A stretch of DNA of 15,881 nucleotides, taken from assembly GCA_030639105.1 (NCBI GenBank), contig DAOWDI010000158.1, positions 1-15,881 on the forward strand, given 5' to 3'. The notes under the pieces are model-generated. The model ran no database searches and was not told the DNA's origin. It saw only the letters and a list, made by a program, of their open reading frames with translations. The stretch comes from Gammaproteobacteria bacterium. Lineage in GTDB: Bacteria > Pseudomonadota > Gammaproteobacteria > Ga0077536. Below, one piece after another: positions 1-9,399 of the stretch; positions within the stretch are counted from its first letter, which is position 1, and each line of letters begins with the position of its first letter. The translations under genes were made by a program, and so were the position numbers.

Positions 1-931
<931 letters not shown>

Positions 932-976
932 CTCAAAAACCTCTGGTAAACCTACTCGGCCTCAACGCTGTTTCAA

Positions 977-2596
977 TTACCCGGTTGGCTGCTGTCGATC
1001 GGGATGCGCAAAATTGATCCGGAATCGGCAGCCGCGCTCATCATGATCCATAAGGATGAGCGATGCCTGGTTCGCTTCACACAACTCGCGCGCGATATAA
1101 AGCCCGAGTCCGGTGCCCGAGGTTTCGCCGGTATAAAAAGGCTCAAACACCTGCTCCGCGACTTTGTCGCTCATTCCCGGGCCGCTATCCACGATATCGA
1201 CGAAAGGCCGCGAGGACCCGGCCGCGCGACCGCAGGTGAACGACAGCAACGGCTGGAGCGCGCTATAACGCAAAGCGTTCTCGCATAAATTCCACAATAC
1301 CTGATGCAACTGGCCTTTATCCATGCGCACCATCAGGTCATCGTCCAGCCATGCGCACGCCAGGTCGGCATCGTCCAGCTGCTTGCGTTCTTTCAACTCG
1401 ACTAGAAACTCTTCAAACCATTCACGCAGCGTAAAGCCTTCGGCGATCGCAGGTCCACGCCTGCCGATCGTCATGACGTTTTCGATTATTTGGTTCATTC
1501 TCCGCGAATGCTCACCGATGATCTGAGTCAGGCGCAGATCCTGCTCACCAAGCTGAGGTGATTCTAACAACAACTGCCCGGCATGGCTGATCGCGCCCAA
1601 AGGATTGCGGATTTCGTGCGCGATGCTCGCCGTCAGGCGCCCCAAGGACGCAAGCTTGAGTTGTTGGGCGCGCTGGCGCACTTCCGCCGCATCTTCCAGG
1701 AATATCAAGGTTCCGCCCGAACTACCGGCCCCGACATGGGTGAACGAGACGATGACCTCAAGACCTTGGTCGCCCAGCTCCAATGGCATCTTGCGGTTGA
1801 TTTCATCCGCGAGCCAGCGCCGGTATACCGCGTTCAGAGGCGCCGGGATCTCGATCGCGCGCCCGCGCATCGGCTCGGCATCACCGGCGAACATGGTGAT
1901 CGCGGCCTCGTTCACTAGCACGGCCTGGTGGGCATCATTAAGCACGACGATACCCGATTGCATCCGCTGCACGATAGTTTCGTTCAGACGCGACAGGTTT
2001 TCGATATCGACTGCACGCTTTGCCGCCAACGCCTCACTGCGCCGCGCCTGTTCCGCCAGTATCGAAGCGAGCAGCGCCGTGCCGAACAGCGCAGCACCGA
2101 GCAGTCCGGCCTGGGTATAACTTGCACTCGGGTAGCCCAGATACCAAATGCCGAGGATCGTCTCGCCGAGCACCGCCAACGTGGCCAAGGCGGCAAAGAA
2201 AACCGCGCCTCTCAGTTGCACGAATAGACACCCGCCGGCGATGGCGACGACCAGCAGGATCCCGAATCCGCCGCCAACCCCGCCGCTGGCCCGGATGAAC
2301 AGTGTGATCGCGATGATGTCCAGCAGGACCTGAGCGTATACCTGCAGCTGTATCCGCACCCAGCGGCGCACCACCGCGGCCTGCGCCACCACGGCAAAGC
2401 CGAGGTAAACGCACGCGGTAAGCGCGAATTGGCGTACATCGAATTCGGTGAAGTTCGGCGGCAGCTTCGCAAAGATACCGAGCAGCGCGAACAATCCGGA
2501 GATCGCGATACGGTACAGGCAAAAATATCGCAAAGCCCGCCAGCGGCGTTCGTCTACACCAGCGGAAATATCAATTAGACGCTCAGGCTTGGTCAA
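977..2596 (-). CDS. pilS: Type IV pilus sensor histidine kinase PilS
   Basis: Membrane sensor kinase that phosphorylates PilR; in Pseudomonas PilS senses pilin in the inner membrane and adjusts pilA expression. The 539-residue protein has about six hydrophobic segments between residues 24 and 182, as expected for PilS. A PAS-like linker (about 198-305) follows, then the HisKA H-box with SIAHEIRNP and phospho-acceptor H327. The catalytic ATPase domain shows the N-box (NLCENALRYS, N440), G1 box DSGPGM (470-475), F-box FEPFYTG and G2 box GTGLGLY (about 494-500). The start is a TTG at 2594-2596. No ATG or GTG occurs in frame between it and the upstream in-frame TAA, and GGTGGG sits about 8 bases before it. 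It lies directly upstream of pilR on the same strand. The kinase is complete, with all catalytic boxes intact. Confidence 0.93.
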   Translation of the reverse strand: MTKPERLIDISAGVDERRWRALRYFCLYRIAISGLFALLGIFAKLPPNFTEFDVRQFALTACVYLGFAVVAQAAVVRRWVRIQLQVYAQVLLDIIAITLFIRASGGVGGGFGILLVVAIAGGCLFVQLRGAVFFAALATLAVLGETILGIWYLGYPSASYTQAGLLGAALFGTALLASILAEQARRSEALAAKRAVDIENLSRLNETIVQRMQSGIVVLNDAHQAVLVNEAAITMFAGDAEPMRGRAIEIPAPLNAVYRRWLADEINRKMPLELGDQGLEVIVSFTHVGAGSSGGTLIFLEDAAEVRQRAQQLKLASLGRLTASIAHEIRNPLGAISHAGQLLLESPQLGEQDLRLTQIIGEHSRRMNQIIENVMTIGRRGPAIAEGFTLREWFEEFLVELKERKQLDDADLACAWLDDDLMVRMDKGQLHQVLWNLCENALRYSALQPLLSFTCGRAAGSSRPFVDIVDSGPGMSDKVAEQVFEPFYTGETSGTGLGLYIARELCEANQASLILMDHDERGCRFRINFAHPDRQQPTG

Positions 2597-2623
2597 ATCA
2601 GCCGACCCACCAAATGAATACCG

Positions 2624-2640
2624 GCCGGCGTCGCGCCGGC
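2624..2640. repeat. Perfect GC-rich inverted repeat between the SGNH gene and pilS
   Basis: GCCGGCG and CGCCGGC form a perfect 7-bp stem with a 3-base loop. It lies after the stop of the SGNH gene (2713) and 28 bases before the pilS TTG start. It could be a weak terminator for the SGNH transcript, or a structure in the pilS leader. No T-tract follows on the minus strand, so a canonical intrinsic terminator is unlikely. Confidence 0.4.
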
Positions 2641-2712
2641 TACCGCACCGAGGCGCATCGAAATGCTGACATCGTTACCGTGCTCTTTGCTGCACATGCC
2701 AGCCCCTTGGCG

Positions 2713-3933
2713 CTAGTCGGCGGCCGAGATCACATTTTCGATCGAGGCACCTGACAGCTGCTGAAGTGTAACGGACAAGAAATTCCGCGCCATCTGCTCC
2801 GCACCGACACGTGTGAAATGAACCCGGTCGATGAAATTCTGGTCGATGTGCTCGATAAGCTTGGCGTTATCCACCCAACCCGTATCGTGCGCCTTTGAAA
2901 CAGCCTTCAAGACTTCGTTATAGCGCGCGATCCCGCCGAATATGCCGTTCAAACTGAGCCCGGGCGTAAAATGCATGATTGAGAATAGTTCCTGGCGTTT
3001 ACGCGGCGTTAATTCGATACTCAGTGCGCCACTCTCATAATCCTCATCCAGATCATGCAGCGTCGCAAAGGACGATAAAACGACATTTGCACCACCGGCT
3101 CGAGCGCAGGCGACCAACATCCGGATGTTGTGCTCAAATATTACCGTGGCCGGATCCGGAACCCGGTCAAGCCGGTTCTTGCCGGCGATCAAATCGACGG
3201 CGGCCACAGCCTTCTTGTATTCACGATACGAATTGCGGGTGCGCACATAAAACATGCTCCTATTCAGTACGCCTAAAAACAGGTTGGGCCGCTCATGCTG
3301 CCCGAACGGCTGTGTGTGGAAATTGCTGAAATCGGGCATGATCTCAAAATCGGGACGGACGACCTTAAGGTCGTTGTAGGCATGATAGATAATCACCACA
3401 TCGGGCTTGAACGGCATTACCCGTAGTGCCAGGTTACCGATACTCTGCGCCGTATTGAACCCGGGTACGGCGGCGTTAATAACCGTTACTTTTTTGCCGG
3501 GTAATGCTTGCTGCACGAGTTTACCCAAGCGCCCCGGCCAATTATCGGCATAGCTCAGGTTGATATTAGCGGTAGTCGACGCCCCGATCGTGGCGATGCG
3601 AATTTCGTTGGCGGCCTTGGCGATAGGTAAGGAGCCCGTTTCGGAGAGAAATCCATGCTCATCAGTACGTATCGACGCAAGCCCTTCTTGAGCAGGATGT
3701 CCCCCGGCGATTTCCTGGTTCGGCTTGAACACAAACCCGGCAAATGGGTGAAACCGATAGATGTCCGTAATCGCACTATCAGTCGCTTCAAGTTCATGTA
3801 GAGCAAGCCCAAGACCATTCCCCCGCGCCCAAGAGACCGTACGCGTGGCAAGTTCGATGACGGCGAAAAATCCAGCCAGGGTGATGAACGTACCAAACGC
3901 ATAGAATATGAGGTTTTTAGTTAACGTTCTCAT
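2713..3933 (-). CDS. Membrane-anchored SGNH/GDSL-type hydrolase of unknown substrate
   Basis: Predicted esterase or lipase-fold hydrolase of 406 residues, anchored in the inner membrane by one N-terminal helix (residues about 8-29), with the catalytic domain probably periplasmic. All four SGNH blocks are visible: Ser in IGASTT (S119), Gly in AAVPGFNT (G158), Asn in YHAYNDL (N187), and the Asp/His pair in DRVHFT (D369, H372). Block I reads GAS instead of the common GDS. I chose the ATG at 3931-3933; a TTG at 3949-3951 would add six residues but lacks a ribosome binding site, while GGCGGA lies 10 bases before the ATG. The substrate cannot be told from the sequence. Related membrane SGNH proteins act on acetylated polysaccharide, lipid or peptidoglycan. 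It sits between pilS and the PP0621-type gene on the same strand, and its base composition looks less GC-rich than its neighbours, which could mean later insertion. Confidence 0.8.
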   Translation of the reverse strand: MRTLTKNLIFYAFGTFITLAGFFAVIELATRTVSWARGNGLGLALHELEATDSAITDIYRFHPFAGFVFKPNQEIAGGHPAQEGLASIRTDEHGFLSETGSLPIAKAANEIRIATIGASTTANINLSYADNWPGRLGKLVQQALPGKKVTVINAAVPGFNTAQSIGNLALRVMPFKPDVVIIYHAYNDLKVVRPDFEIMPDFSNFHTQPFGQHERPNLFLGVLNRSMFYVRTRNSYREYKKAVAAVDLIAGKNRLDRVPDPATVIFEHNIRMLVACARAGGANVVLSSFATLHDLDEDYESGALSIELTPRKRQELFSIMHFTPGLSLNGIFGGIARYNEVLKAVSKAHDTGWVDNAKLIEHIDQNFIDRVHFTRVGAEQMARNFLSVTLQQLSGASIENVISAAD

Positions 3934-4052
3934 GACCGTAGGGTCCGCCAAATGATGGATAACCCCTTAGCGACCACGCATTCGCTGACTTGATAGCATC
4001 GGCAAGGATCACCACCCCCTAACCTGCGGTCAGACGTTATTGCCTAGGGCAT

Positions 4053-4259
4053 TCAATGCTTATCGCAACGGAATTTCCCGTCACCTACCGAGATTGCTTC
4101 GCGCTCCGGCAGATAGACGCCGCAGACCTCGCAATTCACCATTTTCCCCCCATAGCTCAGATCGGTCTTAGGGGCCGCACCGGCGCGCATGATGCGCCGA
4201 ACGATCCCGATGGCCAACCAAAGGCCGGCCGCAATTATCGCCAGGCGTAGTAGGGGCAT
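4053..4259 (-). CDS. Small PP0621-type protein with one membrane helix and a C-terminal Cys/His cluster
   Basis: A 68-residue protein: hydrophobic helix at about residues 2-20, a short basic stretch (RRIMR), then a C-terminal module with NCEVCG (CxxC) and a terminal CDKH, which looks like a small zinc-binding knuckle. It resembles the short conserved protein I remember as the PP0621 family, found near pilSR and bamD in Pseudomonas and relatives. Its function is unknown. I favour the ATG at 4257-4259, giving MPLLRL as in relatives; a GTG at 4275-4277 would add six residues. It is transcribed away from sucC, upstream of the SGNH gene on the same strand with a gap of about 119 bases. The C-rich end facing the cytoplasm is an inference from the basic residues after the helix. 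Confidence 0.75.
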   Translation of the reverse strand: MPLLRLAIIAAGLWLAIGIVRRIMRAGAAPKTDLSYGGKMVNCEVCGVYLPEREAISVGDGKFRCDKH

Positions 4260-4591
4260 GAGTCGATCGCTTCGCACATCCGCTTTTAATGTTCCCGCTA
4301 CCGTTCAATAAGGTGCGGTAACTCGTTATAGTCTCACCACGCGCATGCGGCGTCCAGGTGGTGGCGCCGGCGATATTCACTCGCCCTGGTTGCATCCAAG
4401 CGCCCAGCAAAATGGGCCGGGGAGATACTCGAAACCGAGGCAGGGACCTCAATCGGTTATAAAGTATAAGGGAAAGCCGTCCTCGATCGGGCCTGCGTTC
4501 CAACGCCGAGAGGCCTGTTCGCGAATAAATGATCAGCCGCGGTGGACGAAGTTCGGACCAGATTTACTCATGACCTATTGACGGTGGCGTA
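4260..4591. other. Divergent intergenic region between the PP0621-type gene and sucC
   Basis: This 332-base spacer should hold the promoters for sucCD on the plus strand and the small membrane-protein gene on the minus strand. I see no convincing sigma-70 pair. AT-rich hexamers TATAAA (4458-4463) and TATAAG (4465-4470) could be -10 elements but lack a matching -35. CACCAC (4335-4340) and GTGGTG (4358-4363) can form a 6-bp stem. Short plus-strand reading frames here do not resemble known proteins. No RNA gene or riboswitch was recognised. Confidence 0.4.
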
Positions 4592-5758
4592 ATGAATCTC
4601 CATGAATATCAAGCAAAGTCGCTGTTTCAGGATTACGGCATCCCGATAGTACCGGGTAAGCCGGCCAGGTCGCCGGCAGAAGCGGCTGAGAATGCGAAAG
4701 CGCTCGGCGGTGATGCCTGGCTGGTCAAGGCGCAAGTCCACGCCGGTGGCCGCGGCAAAGCCGGCGGGGTGAGGTTTTCGCAAAGCATCGAGGAGGTCGC
4801 CGCCGCTGCCAGCGCGCTGCTCGGCACTCGGCTCATCACCAAACAATCCGCGCCCGATGGACAGCCCGTCAACGTTGTCCTGATCGCTCCAACCGCCGAG
4901 ATCGCCCAAGAACTCTATCTCGGCGCCGTCGTCGACCGTGCCACCCGGCGCATCGCGTTCATGGCCTCGCTGGCCGGCGGCATGGACATCGAAGAGGTCG
5001 CCGCGAGAACGCCGGAGAAGATCGTGACTATCGGCATCGACCCCGTGCTCGGGATCCAGGACTATCAATGCCGCCTCATGGGCTTCGAACTGGGTCTCGA
5101 TACCGAGCAGCGCAAGCAGTTCGCGGTCATCTTGAGAGCGCTCTACCGGCTGTTCACCGACAAAGACTTGAGCCTGGTCGAGATCAACCCCCTGGCCATC
5201 CTCGGCGACGGCCGCCTGGCTGCGCTGGATGCAAAAATCAATATCGACGACAACGCCTTGTACCGGCAGCGCATCGCCAAATGGCGCGATCCGAGTCAGG
5301 AAGACGAGAAAGAACGCAGAGCCAAGCAATTCGACCTCAACTATGTGACCTTGGAAGGCAACATCGCGTGCCTGGTCAACGGCGCTGGACTCGCCATGGC
5401 AACGATGGATATCATCAAGCTCAGCGGCGGCGAACCGGCAAACTTTCTCGACGTCGGCGGGGGGACCACGGCCGAACGAGTGGCGGAGGCCTTTAAGATC
5501 ATCGTTTCCGATCCGAAGGTGCAGGCGATCCTGGTCAATATATTCGGCGGTATCGTCCGCTGCGATCTCATCGCCGAAGGGATCATCCAGGCCATGCAAG
5601 AGGTTGGCGTTCGTGTACCGGTCGTGGTCCGACTCGAAGGAACCAAGGTTGATGAAGGGAAAAAGCTGCTCGCCGAGAGCGGCCTGGCGATCACCGGCGC
5701 CGAAGACCTTGGTGATGCGGCGACCAAAGTAGTCGCCGCGGTTGGAGGGAAACGCTAA
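4592..5758 (+). CDS. sucC: Succinyl-CoA synthetase (ADP-forming) beta subunit
   Basis: Beta chain of the TCA-cycle enzyme that interconverts succinyl-CoA plus ADP (or GDP) and phosphate with succinate, CoA and ATP. It is 388 residues, exactly the length of E. coli SucC. The N-terminal ATP-grasp domain starts with the typical [10 protein letters not shown]46 and the glycine loop GGRGKAGGV (52-60) bind nucleotide. VEINPLA and [13 protein letters not shown] mark the metal site. The C-terminal CoA-ligase domain carries [10 protein letters not shown], part of the subunit interface and succinate-binding loop. The ATG is preceded by GGTGG. Its TAA overlaps the sucD ATG by one base (TAATG), so the two subunits are translationally coupled. 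There is no sign of truncation. The other 2-oxoglutarate dehydrogenase genes are not nearby. Confidence 0.97.
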   Translation: MNLHEYQAKSLFQDYGIPIVPGKPARSPAEAAENAKALGGDAWLVKAQVHAGGRGKAGGVRFSQSIEEVAAAASALLGTRLITKQSAPDGQPVNVVLIAPTAEIAQELYLGAVVDRATRRIAFMASLAGGMDIEEVAARTPEKIVTIGIDPVLGIQDYQCRLMGFELGLDTEQRKQFAVILRALYRLFTDKDLSLVEINPLAILGDGRLAALDAKINIDDNALYRQRIAKWRDPSQEDEKERRAKQFDLNYVTLEGNIACLVNGAGLAMATMDIIKLSGGEPANFLDVGGGTTAERVAEAFKIIVSDPKVQAILVNIFGGIVRCDLIAEGIIQAMQEVGVRVPVVVRLEGTKVDEGKKLLAESGLAITGAEDLGDAATKVVAAVGGKR

Positions 5759-6627
5759 TGTCTATCCTCGTCGATAAGCATACGCGCGTTATCGTGCAGG
5801 GATTTACCGGCAGGCAGGGCACGTTTCATGCCGAGCAAGCAATAGCCTACGGCACCCAGATCGTCGGTGGCGTAACGCCGGGACGCGGCGGCTCAATGCA
5901 TCTCAACCTACCGGTATTCGATACGATGCACGCCGCGGTCGCCAAAACCGCGGCAACGGCCAGCATGGTCTTCGTCCCGCCGCCATACGCCGCCGATGCG
6001 ATCATGGAGGCGGCAGATGCCGGTATCACCGTCATCGCCTGCATTACCGAAGGCATACCTGTACTCGACATGCTGCGCGTCAAGGCCAGTCTCGTTAACA
6101 AACCAGGGATCTACCTCATCGGTCCGAATTGTCCCGGCGTCATTACGCCAGGGGAGTGCAAGATGGGCATCATGCCGGGCGCCATTCATCAACCGGGCAA
6201 GATCGGGATCGTCTCGCGCTCCGGGACCTTGACCTACGAAGCTGTACATCAGACGACACTGGCCGGTCTGGGACAGTCGACGTGTATCGGGATCGGCGGA
6301 GATCCCATCCAGGGAATGAATTTTATCGACTGCCTGACGTTGTTCCAGGCGGACGAGAAGACCGAGGGGATCATCATGGTTGGGGAGATCGGCGGCTCGG
6401 CCGAGGAAGAAGCGGCCGTGTTCATCGCCGCCGGCATCGGCAAACCGGTGGTCGCTTACATCGCCGGCGTTACCGCCCCGCCCGGCAAGCGGATGGGTCA
6501 TGCCGGCGCCATCATTGCTGGCGGCAGGGGGACTGCCGATGAAAAATTTGCCGCGCTTGAGGGCGCCGGCGTCCACACCGTGCGCTCACCGGCGGCGCTC
6601 GGTTCGACCATGAAGTCGGTGCTGTAG
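5758..6627 (+). CDS. sucD: Succinyl-CoA synthetase alpha subunit
   Basis: Alpha chain of succinyl-CoA synthetase, carrying the CoA site and the phosphohistidine. It is 289 residues, the same as E. coli SucD. The Rossmann CoA-binding domain shows [10 protein letters not shown] (15-24), and VTPGRGG and the ITEGIP loop follow. The ligase domain has [15 protein letters not shown] and SRSGTLTYE. The active-site histidine is H248 in [16 protein letters not shown], one residue offset from E. coli because of a one-residue insertion near 115. The start ATG overlaps the sucC stop. It forms an operon with sucC and probably reads on to nadE, whose start is 71 bases downstream with no terminator between. 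Confidence 0.97.
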   Translation: MSILVDKHTRVIVQGFTGRQGTFHAEQAIAYGTQIVGGVTPGRGGSMHLNLPVFDTMHAAVAKTAATASMVFVPPPYAADAIMEAADAGITVIACITEGIPVLDMLRVKASLVNKPGIYLIGPNCPGVITPGECKMGIMPGAIHQPGKIGIVSRSGTLTYEAVHQTTLAGLGQSTCIGIGGDPIQGMNFIDCLTLFQADEKTEGIIMVGEIGGSAEEEAAVFIAAGIGKPVVAYIAGVTAPPGKRMGHAGAIIAGGRGTADEKFAALEGAGVHTVRSPAALGSTMKSVL

Positions 6628-6698
6628 TCCTCAAGGTCCGGTTCGCGCACGTCAGTGGACATCGCAATGGATCCGTCTCGTACCCTTCGGGCTCAACC

Positions 6699-8348
6699 AT
6701 GACCGCGCGAATTCGCCTCGCGCTGGCGCAGCTAAACTTTTGCGTAGGGGATATCGATGGCAATACGGCAAAGATCGTGGACGCGATCAGGTTCGCGCGC
6801 GACAGTTCCGCCGCCAACCTTATCGCCTTCCCGGAACTCGCTGTAACGGGTTACCCACCCGAGGACCTGCTCTTGCGCCCGGGGCTGCATCGCCGGGTAG
6901 AACATGCCCTCGATATCATTGCCGAGGCGGCTTCGGGGATCACCGTCGTGGTCGGTCACCCGGAACAAGATGAAACTGGCATTTTCAACAGTTGTTCGAT
7001 CTTTCGTGACCGTCGGCTCGCCACTCGCTACCGTAAACAGCAATTACCTAACTACGCCGTTTTTGATGAAAAGCGCTATTTCACCGCGGGTGCGCAGCCC
7101 TGCATATTGGAGATTGACGGTTTTCACGTCTCCGTTACTATCTGCGAAGACATCTGGGCGCCGCGAACGGCGGCCGCGGCAAGCGCGAACGGCGCCGAAC
7201 TGATATTGACCATCAACGCCTCCCCGTACCGGATCGGGAAGCGCGCGGCGCGCCTATCCGCGATACGTGCGGCAGTCGCCGCCGCTGGACTCCCGATCGT
7301 CTATCTAAACCTCGTCGGCGGTCAGGACGAGCTTATATTCGACGGTGGCTCGATGGTGGTCGATGGCGCGGGGCGGACGGTCGTGGACGTCCAGGAATTC
7401 ACCGAGGTCGTCGCGCTCGTCGATGTCGAGAAGACGGCGAGGGGATTCATCTTCGACGGTCCCAACGATGAATTGACCGCGGATCAAGAAAACATCTACC
7501 AAGCATTGGTGCTCGGCGTGCGTGACTACGTCGAAAAGAACCACTTCCCGGGTGCGGTGCTGGGATTATCGGGCGGTATCGACTCGGCGCTGACCCTCGC
7601 CGTCGCGGTAGATGCGCTCGGGCCCGAGCGCGTAGTTGCAATTTCGATGCCCTCGCGCTATACGGCGCAAATGAGCATAGACGATGCGCTGGATCAAGCA
7701 CGCAGGCTCGGATGTGTGTGCCATGTCATTCCGATCGAAAAGCCATTTGCGGCATTCAATGAGATACTCAGCGAGGTGTTCGCGGGGACCACGGCGGATG
7801 TGAGCGAAGAAAATATGCAGGCGCGCTGTCGCGGGCTTATCTTGATGGCGGTATCGAATAAGTATGGTCAAATCGTGCTGGCGACGGGTAACAAGAGCGA
7901 GATGTCAGTCGGCTACGCAACCCTGTACGGCGATATGGCCGGCGGCTTCGCACCGCTTAAGGACGTCCCCAAGACACTGGTCTACACACTCGCCAAATGG
8001 CGGAACCGCAGCCGCGAAGTTATCCCGGGTCGCGTTATCGAACGGGCACCGAGCGCGGAACTCGCCCCCGGTCAAAAGGATACTGATAGCCTGCCGCCCT
8101 ACGAGATTCTCGATCCGATCCTCGAGGACTACATTGAGCACGACCTGACGCCGCAGCAAATCGCGGCCAAGGGCTTCGATCTCGAAACGGTACGCCGTGT
8201 AGCAAGCATGGTCGATCGTAACGAATACAAGCGCCGGCAGGCGGCACTAGGCATCCGTATTACGAAACGCGCTTTCGGGCGCGACCGGCGCTTCCCCATC
8301 ACCTCGCGCTACAGCGAACAAACGGATGTCCCGAACATCGCGAGATGA
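6699..8348 (+). CDS. nadE: Glutamine-dependent NAD+ synthetase
   Basis: Last step of NAD synthesis: ATP-dependent amidation of deamido-NAD with ammonia released from glutamine. The 549-residue protein is the two-domain form. The N-terminal nitrilase-type glutaminase (about 5-260) has the Glu-Lys-Cys triad: E46 in FPELAVTGYPPEDLL, K113 in YRKQQLPNYAVFDE, and C149 in TICEDIW. The C-terminal synthetase domain (about 265-549) has the ATP P-loop SGGIDS (291-296), ATGNKSEMSVGY and GDMAGGFAPLKDVPK. Both active sites are intact. It follows sucCD on the same strand 71 bases later and may share that transcript. The ribosome binding site is weak. It converges with bamD across 78 bases. Confidence 0.96.
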   Translation: MTARIRLALAQLNFCVGDIDGNTAKIVDAIRFARDSSAANLIAFPELAVTGYPPEDLLLRPGLHRRVEHALDIIAEAASGITVVVGHPEQDETGIFNSCSIFRDRRLATRYRKQQLPNYAVFDEKRYFTAGAQPCILEIDGFHVSVTICEDIWAPRTAAAASANGAELILTINASPYRIGKRAARLSAIRAAVAAAGLPIVYLNLVGGQDELIFDGGSMVVDGAGRTVVDVQEFTEVVALVDVEKTARGFIFDGPNDELTADQENIYQALVLGVRDYVEKNHFPGAVLGLSGGIDSALTLAVAVDALGPERVVAISMPSRYTAQMSIDDALDQARRLGCVCHVIPIEKPFAAFNEILSEVFAGTTADVSEENMQARCRGLILMAVSNKYGQIVLATGNKSEMSVGYATLYGDMAGGFAPLKDVPKTLVYTLAKWRNRSREVIPGRVIERAPSAELAPGQKDTDSLPPYEILDPILEDYIEHDLTPQQIAAKGFDLETVRRVASMVDRNEYKRRQAALGIRITKRAFGRDRRFPITSRYSEQTDVPNIAR

Positions 8349-8381
8349 GTAGCTTCCCCCGCCGCCTAAGGTAAAGTGTTT

Positions 8382-8399
8382 GAGCCAATTGACAGGCTC
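8382..8399. terminator. Possible weak bidirectional hairpin between nadE and bamD
   Basis: GAGCC and GGCTC form a 5-bp stem around an 8-base loop in the 78-base convergent gap. Position between two converging genes fits a shared terminator. The stem is short and no T-tract follows on either strand, so this is a weak call. Confidence 0.25.
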
Positions 8400-8426
8400 C
8401 ATGAGTGGCGTGCTGAGAAATCTGAG

Positions 8427-9266
8427 CTAGCGCACCGCTGTTTTGTTGACTTCGGAGATCCCGGGGTGATTCGGGTAGTTGAGCTGCAGCACGCGCAAGG
8501 CATCGTCGGACAGTTCGTTCATTTCGAGCACCTTGTACGATTTCGCCAATAATACAAGCGCTTCCGGCATGGCCGGCGTCTGTTGGAAATTTTCGACGAC
8601 ATTGCGCGCACGGTTTGCCGCCGCCACGAACGCACCGCGGCGCATGTAAAAGTTCGCGACATTGACTTCATGCTGAGCAAGTATATTCCTCAAATACCGC
8701 ATTCGCAGTTCGGCGTCGTCGACGTAGCGGCTCTTAGGGAATTCCTGGATCAGAGCGGAAAAGTCTTTGAACGAACGCAAGGCGGCGCCAGGGTCGCGCT
8801 GGGAGGGATCACGCGTGATGATACGCGTCGTGAGACTGCGTCCGATGTTAAAATTGATCAATCCGCGCAGGTAGTAGGCATAGTCCATATGCGAATGGAT
8901 GGGATTCAGCTTGATAAAGCGATCGATGGCGCCAAGCGCCGCCGCGGACTCGTCGGATTTGTAATAACAGTAGGCCAACTCCAGCTGCGCCTGTGCCGCA
9001 TAAGGACCAAATGGATACCGCGTCTGAAGCCGCTCGTAGTGTTCTATCGCACCGCCGCACGAGCCCATATCAAGAGATTCCTTGGCGGCAAAATAGAGCT
9101 TGTCCTCCGGCCAGTTCTCCGGCAGGTCTTCCTCATTTTTTTTGTCGAACAGACCGCAGCCGCTCAACACCATGAGGCTGGCAATGAGCAGCGGCGGCAC
9201 AAACCTATCAAGCGATCGACGATTGAGTATTGGTGTCAGGTTCCGGTGGGTGGATAATTCGTTCAT
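8427..9266 (-). CDS. bamD: Outer membrane assembly lipoprotein BamD (ComL)
   Basis: Essential lipoprotein of the BAM complex, which inserts beta-barrel proteins into the outer membrane together with BamA. The 279 residues begin with a signal peptide whose hydrophobic core (24-35) ends in the lipobox LSGC; C37 is the predicted lipidated residue, and the following Gly does not match the inner-membrane retention signal. The mature part starts with the family hallmark region EDLPENWPEDKLYFAAKESLD and is built of about five tetratricopeptide-like helical pairs, with YPFGPYAAQAQLELAYCYYK the most conserved. The protein is longer than the roughly 245 residues of E. coli, mostly in the N-terminal leader. 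The ATG at 9264-9266 has no clear ribosome binding site; a GTG at codon 23 is possible but would remove the charged n-region. It diverges from rluD, as in Pseudomonas. Confidence 0.95.
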   Translation of the reverse strand: MNELSTHRNLTPILNRRSLDRFVPPLLIASLMVLSGCGLFDKKNEEDLPENWPEDKLYFAAKESLDMGSCGGAIEHYERLQTRYPFGPYAAQAQLELAYCYYKSDESAAALGAIDRFIKLNPIHSHMDYAYYLRGLINFNIGRSLTTRIITRDPSQRDPGAALRSFKDFSALIQEFPKSRYVDDAELRMRYLRNILAQHEVNVANFYMRRGAFVAAANRARNVVENFQQTPAMPEALVLLAKSYKVLEMNELSDDALRVLQLNYPNHPGISEVNKTAVR

Positions 9267-9399
9267 ATGAGTTTGTTAGCGCGGATCGCCACCATTGTAT
9301 GACCAACCCGCATTTCCCACCAGATCGATACGGCCTCGCCTTTTGCTCGCGCAAGATATCGTCTAAGGATCTCCAAAACCGGTTTGTGGACGCCAACCA
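9267..9399. promoter_or_regulatory. Divergent promoter region of bamD and rluD
   Basis: This 133-base spacer separates two divergent genes and must supply both promoters. On the minus strand TACAAT (9294-9299) matches a sigma-70 -10 box at five of six positions and lies 28-33 bases upstream of the bamD start. A good -35 was not found at 16-18 bases. No clear promoter was seen for rluD. Confidence 0.35.

Noticed and set aside
2660..2700. Possible sigma-54 site upstream of pilS (GG and GC pairs on the minus strand)
   Set aside because: The TGGCAT-like match has an 8-base rather than 10-base GG-to-GC spacing, and the alternative pairing at the right spacing matches the consensus poorly.
4005..4025. 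Possible sigma-54 site upstream of the SGNH gene (TGGTGATCCTTGC on the minus strand)
   Set aside because: GG-to-GC spacing is 8, not 10, so it would not be a working -24/-12 element.
4568..5599. A 343-codon open frame on the minus strand opposite sucC
   Set aside because: It lies wholly antisense to a clearly real sucC and its sequence is low in hydrophobic core and rich in Asp/Gly/Arg, as expected for a shadow of GC-biased codons. No family was recognised.
5908..6576. A 222-codon antisense frame opposite sucD
   Set aside because: Shadow of sucD codon bias, with no recognisable domain and no ribosome binding site.
8583..9257. A 224-codon plus-strand frame opposite bamD
   Set aside because: bamD is unmistakable on the other strand; this frame has no family resemblance.
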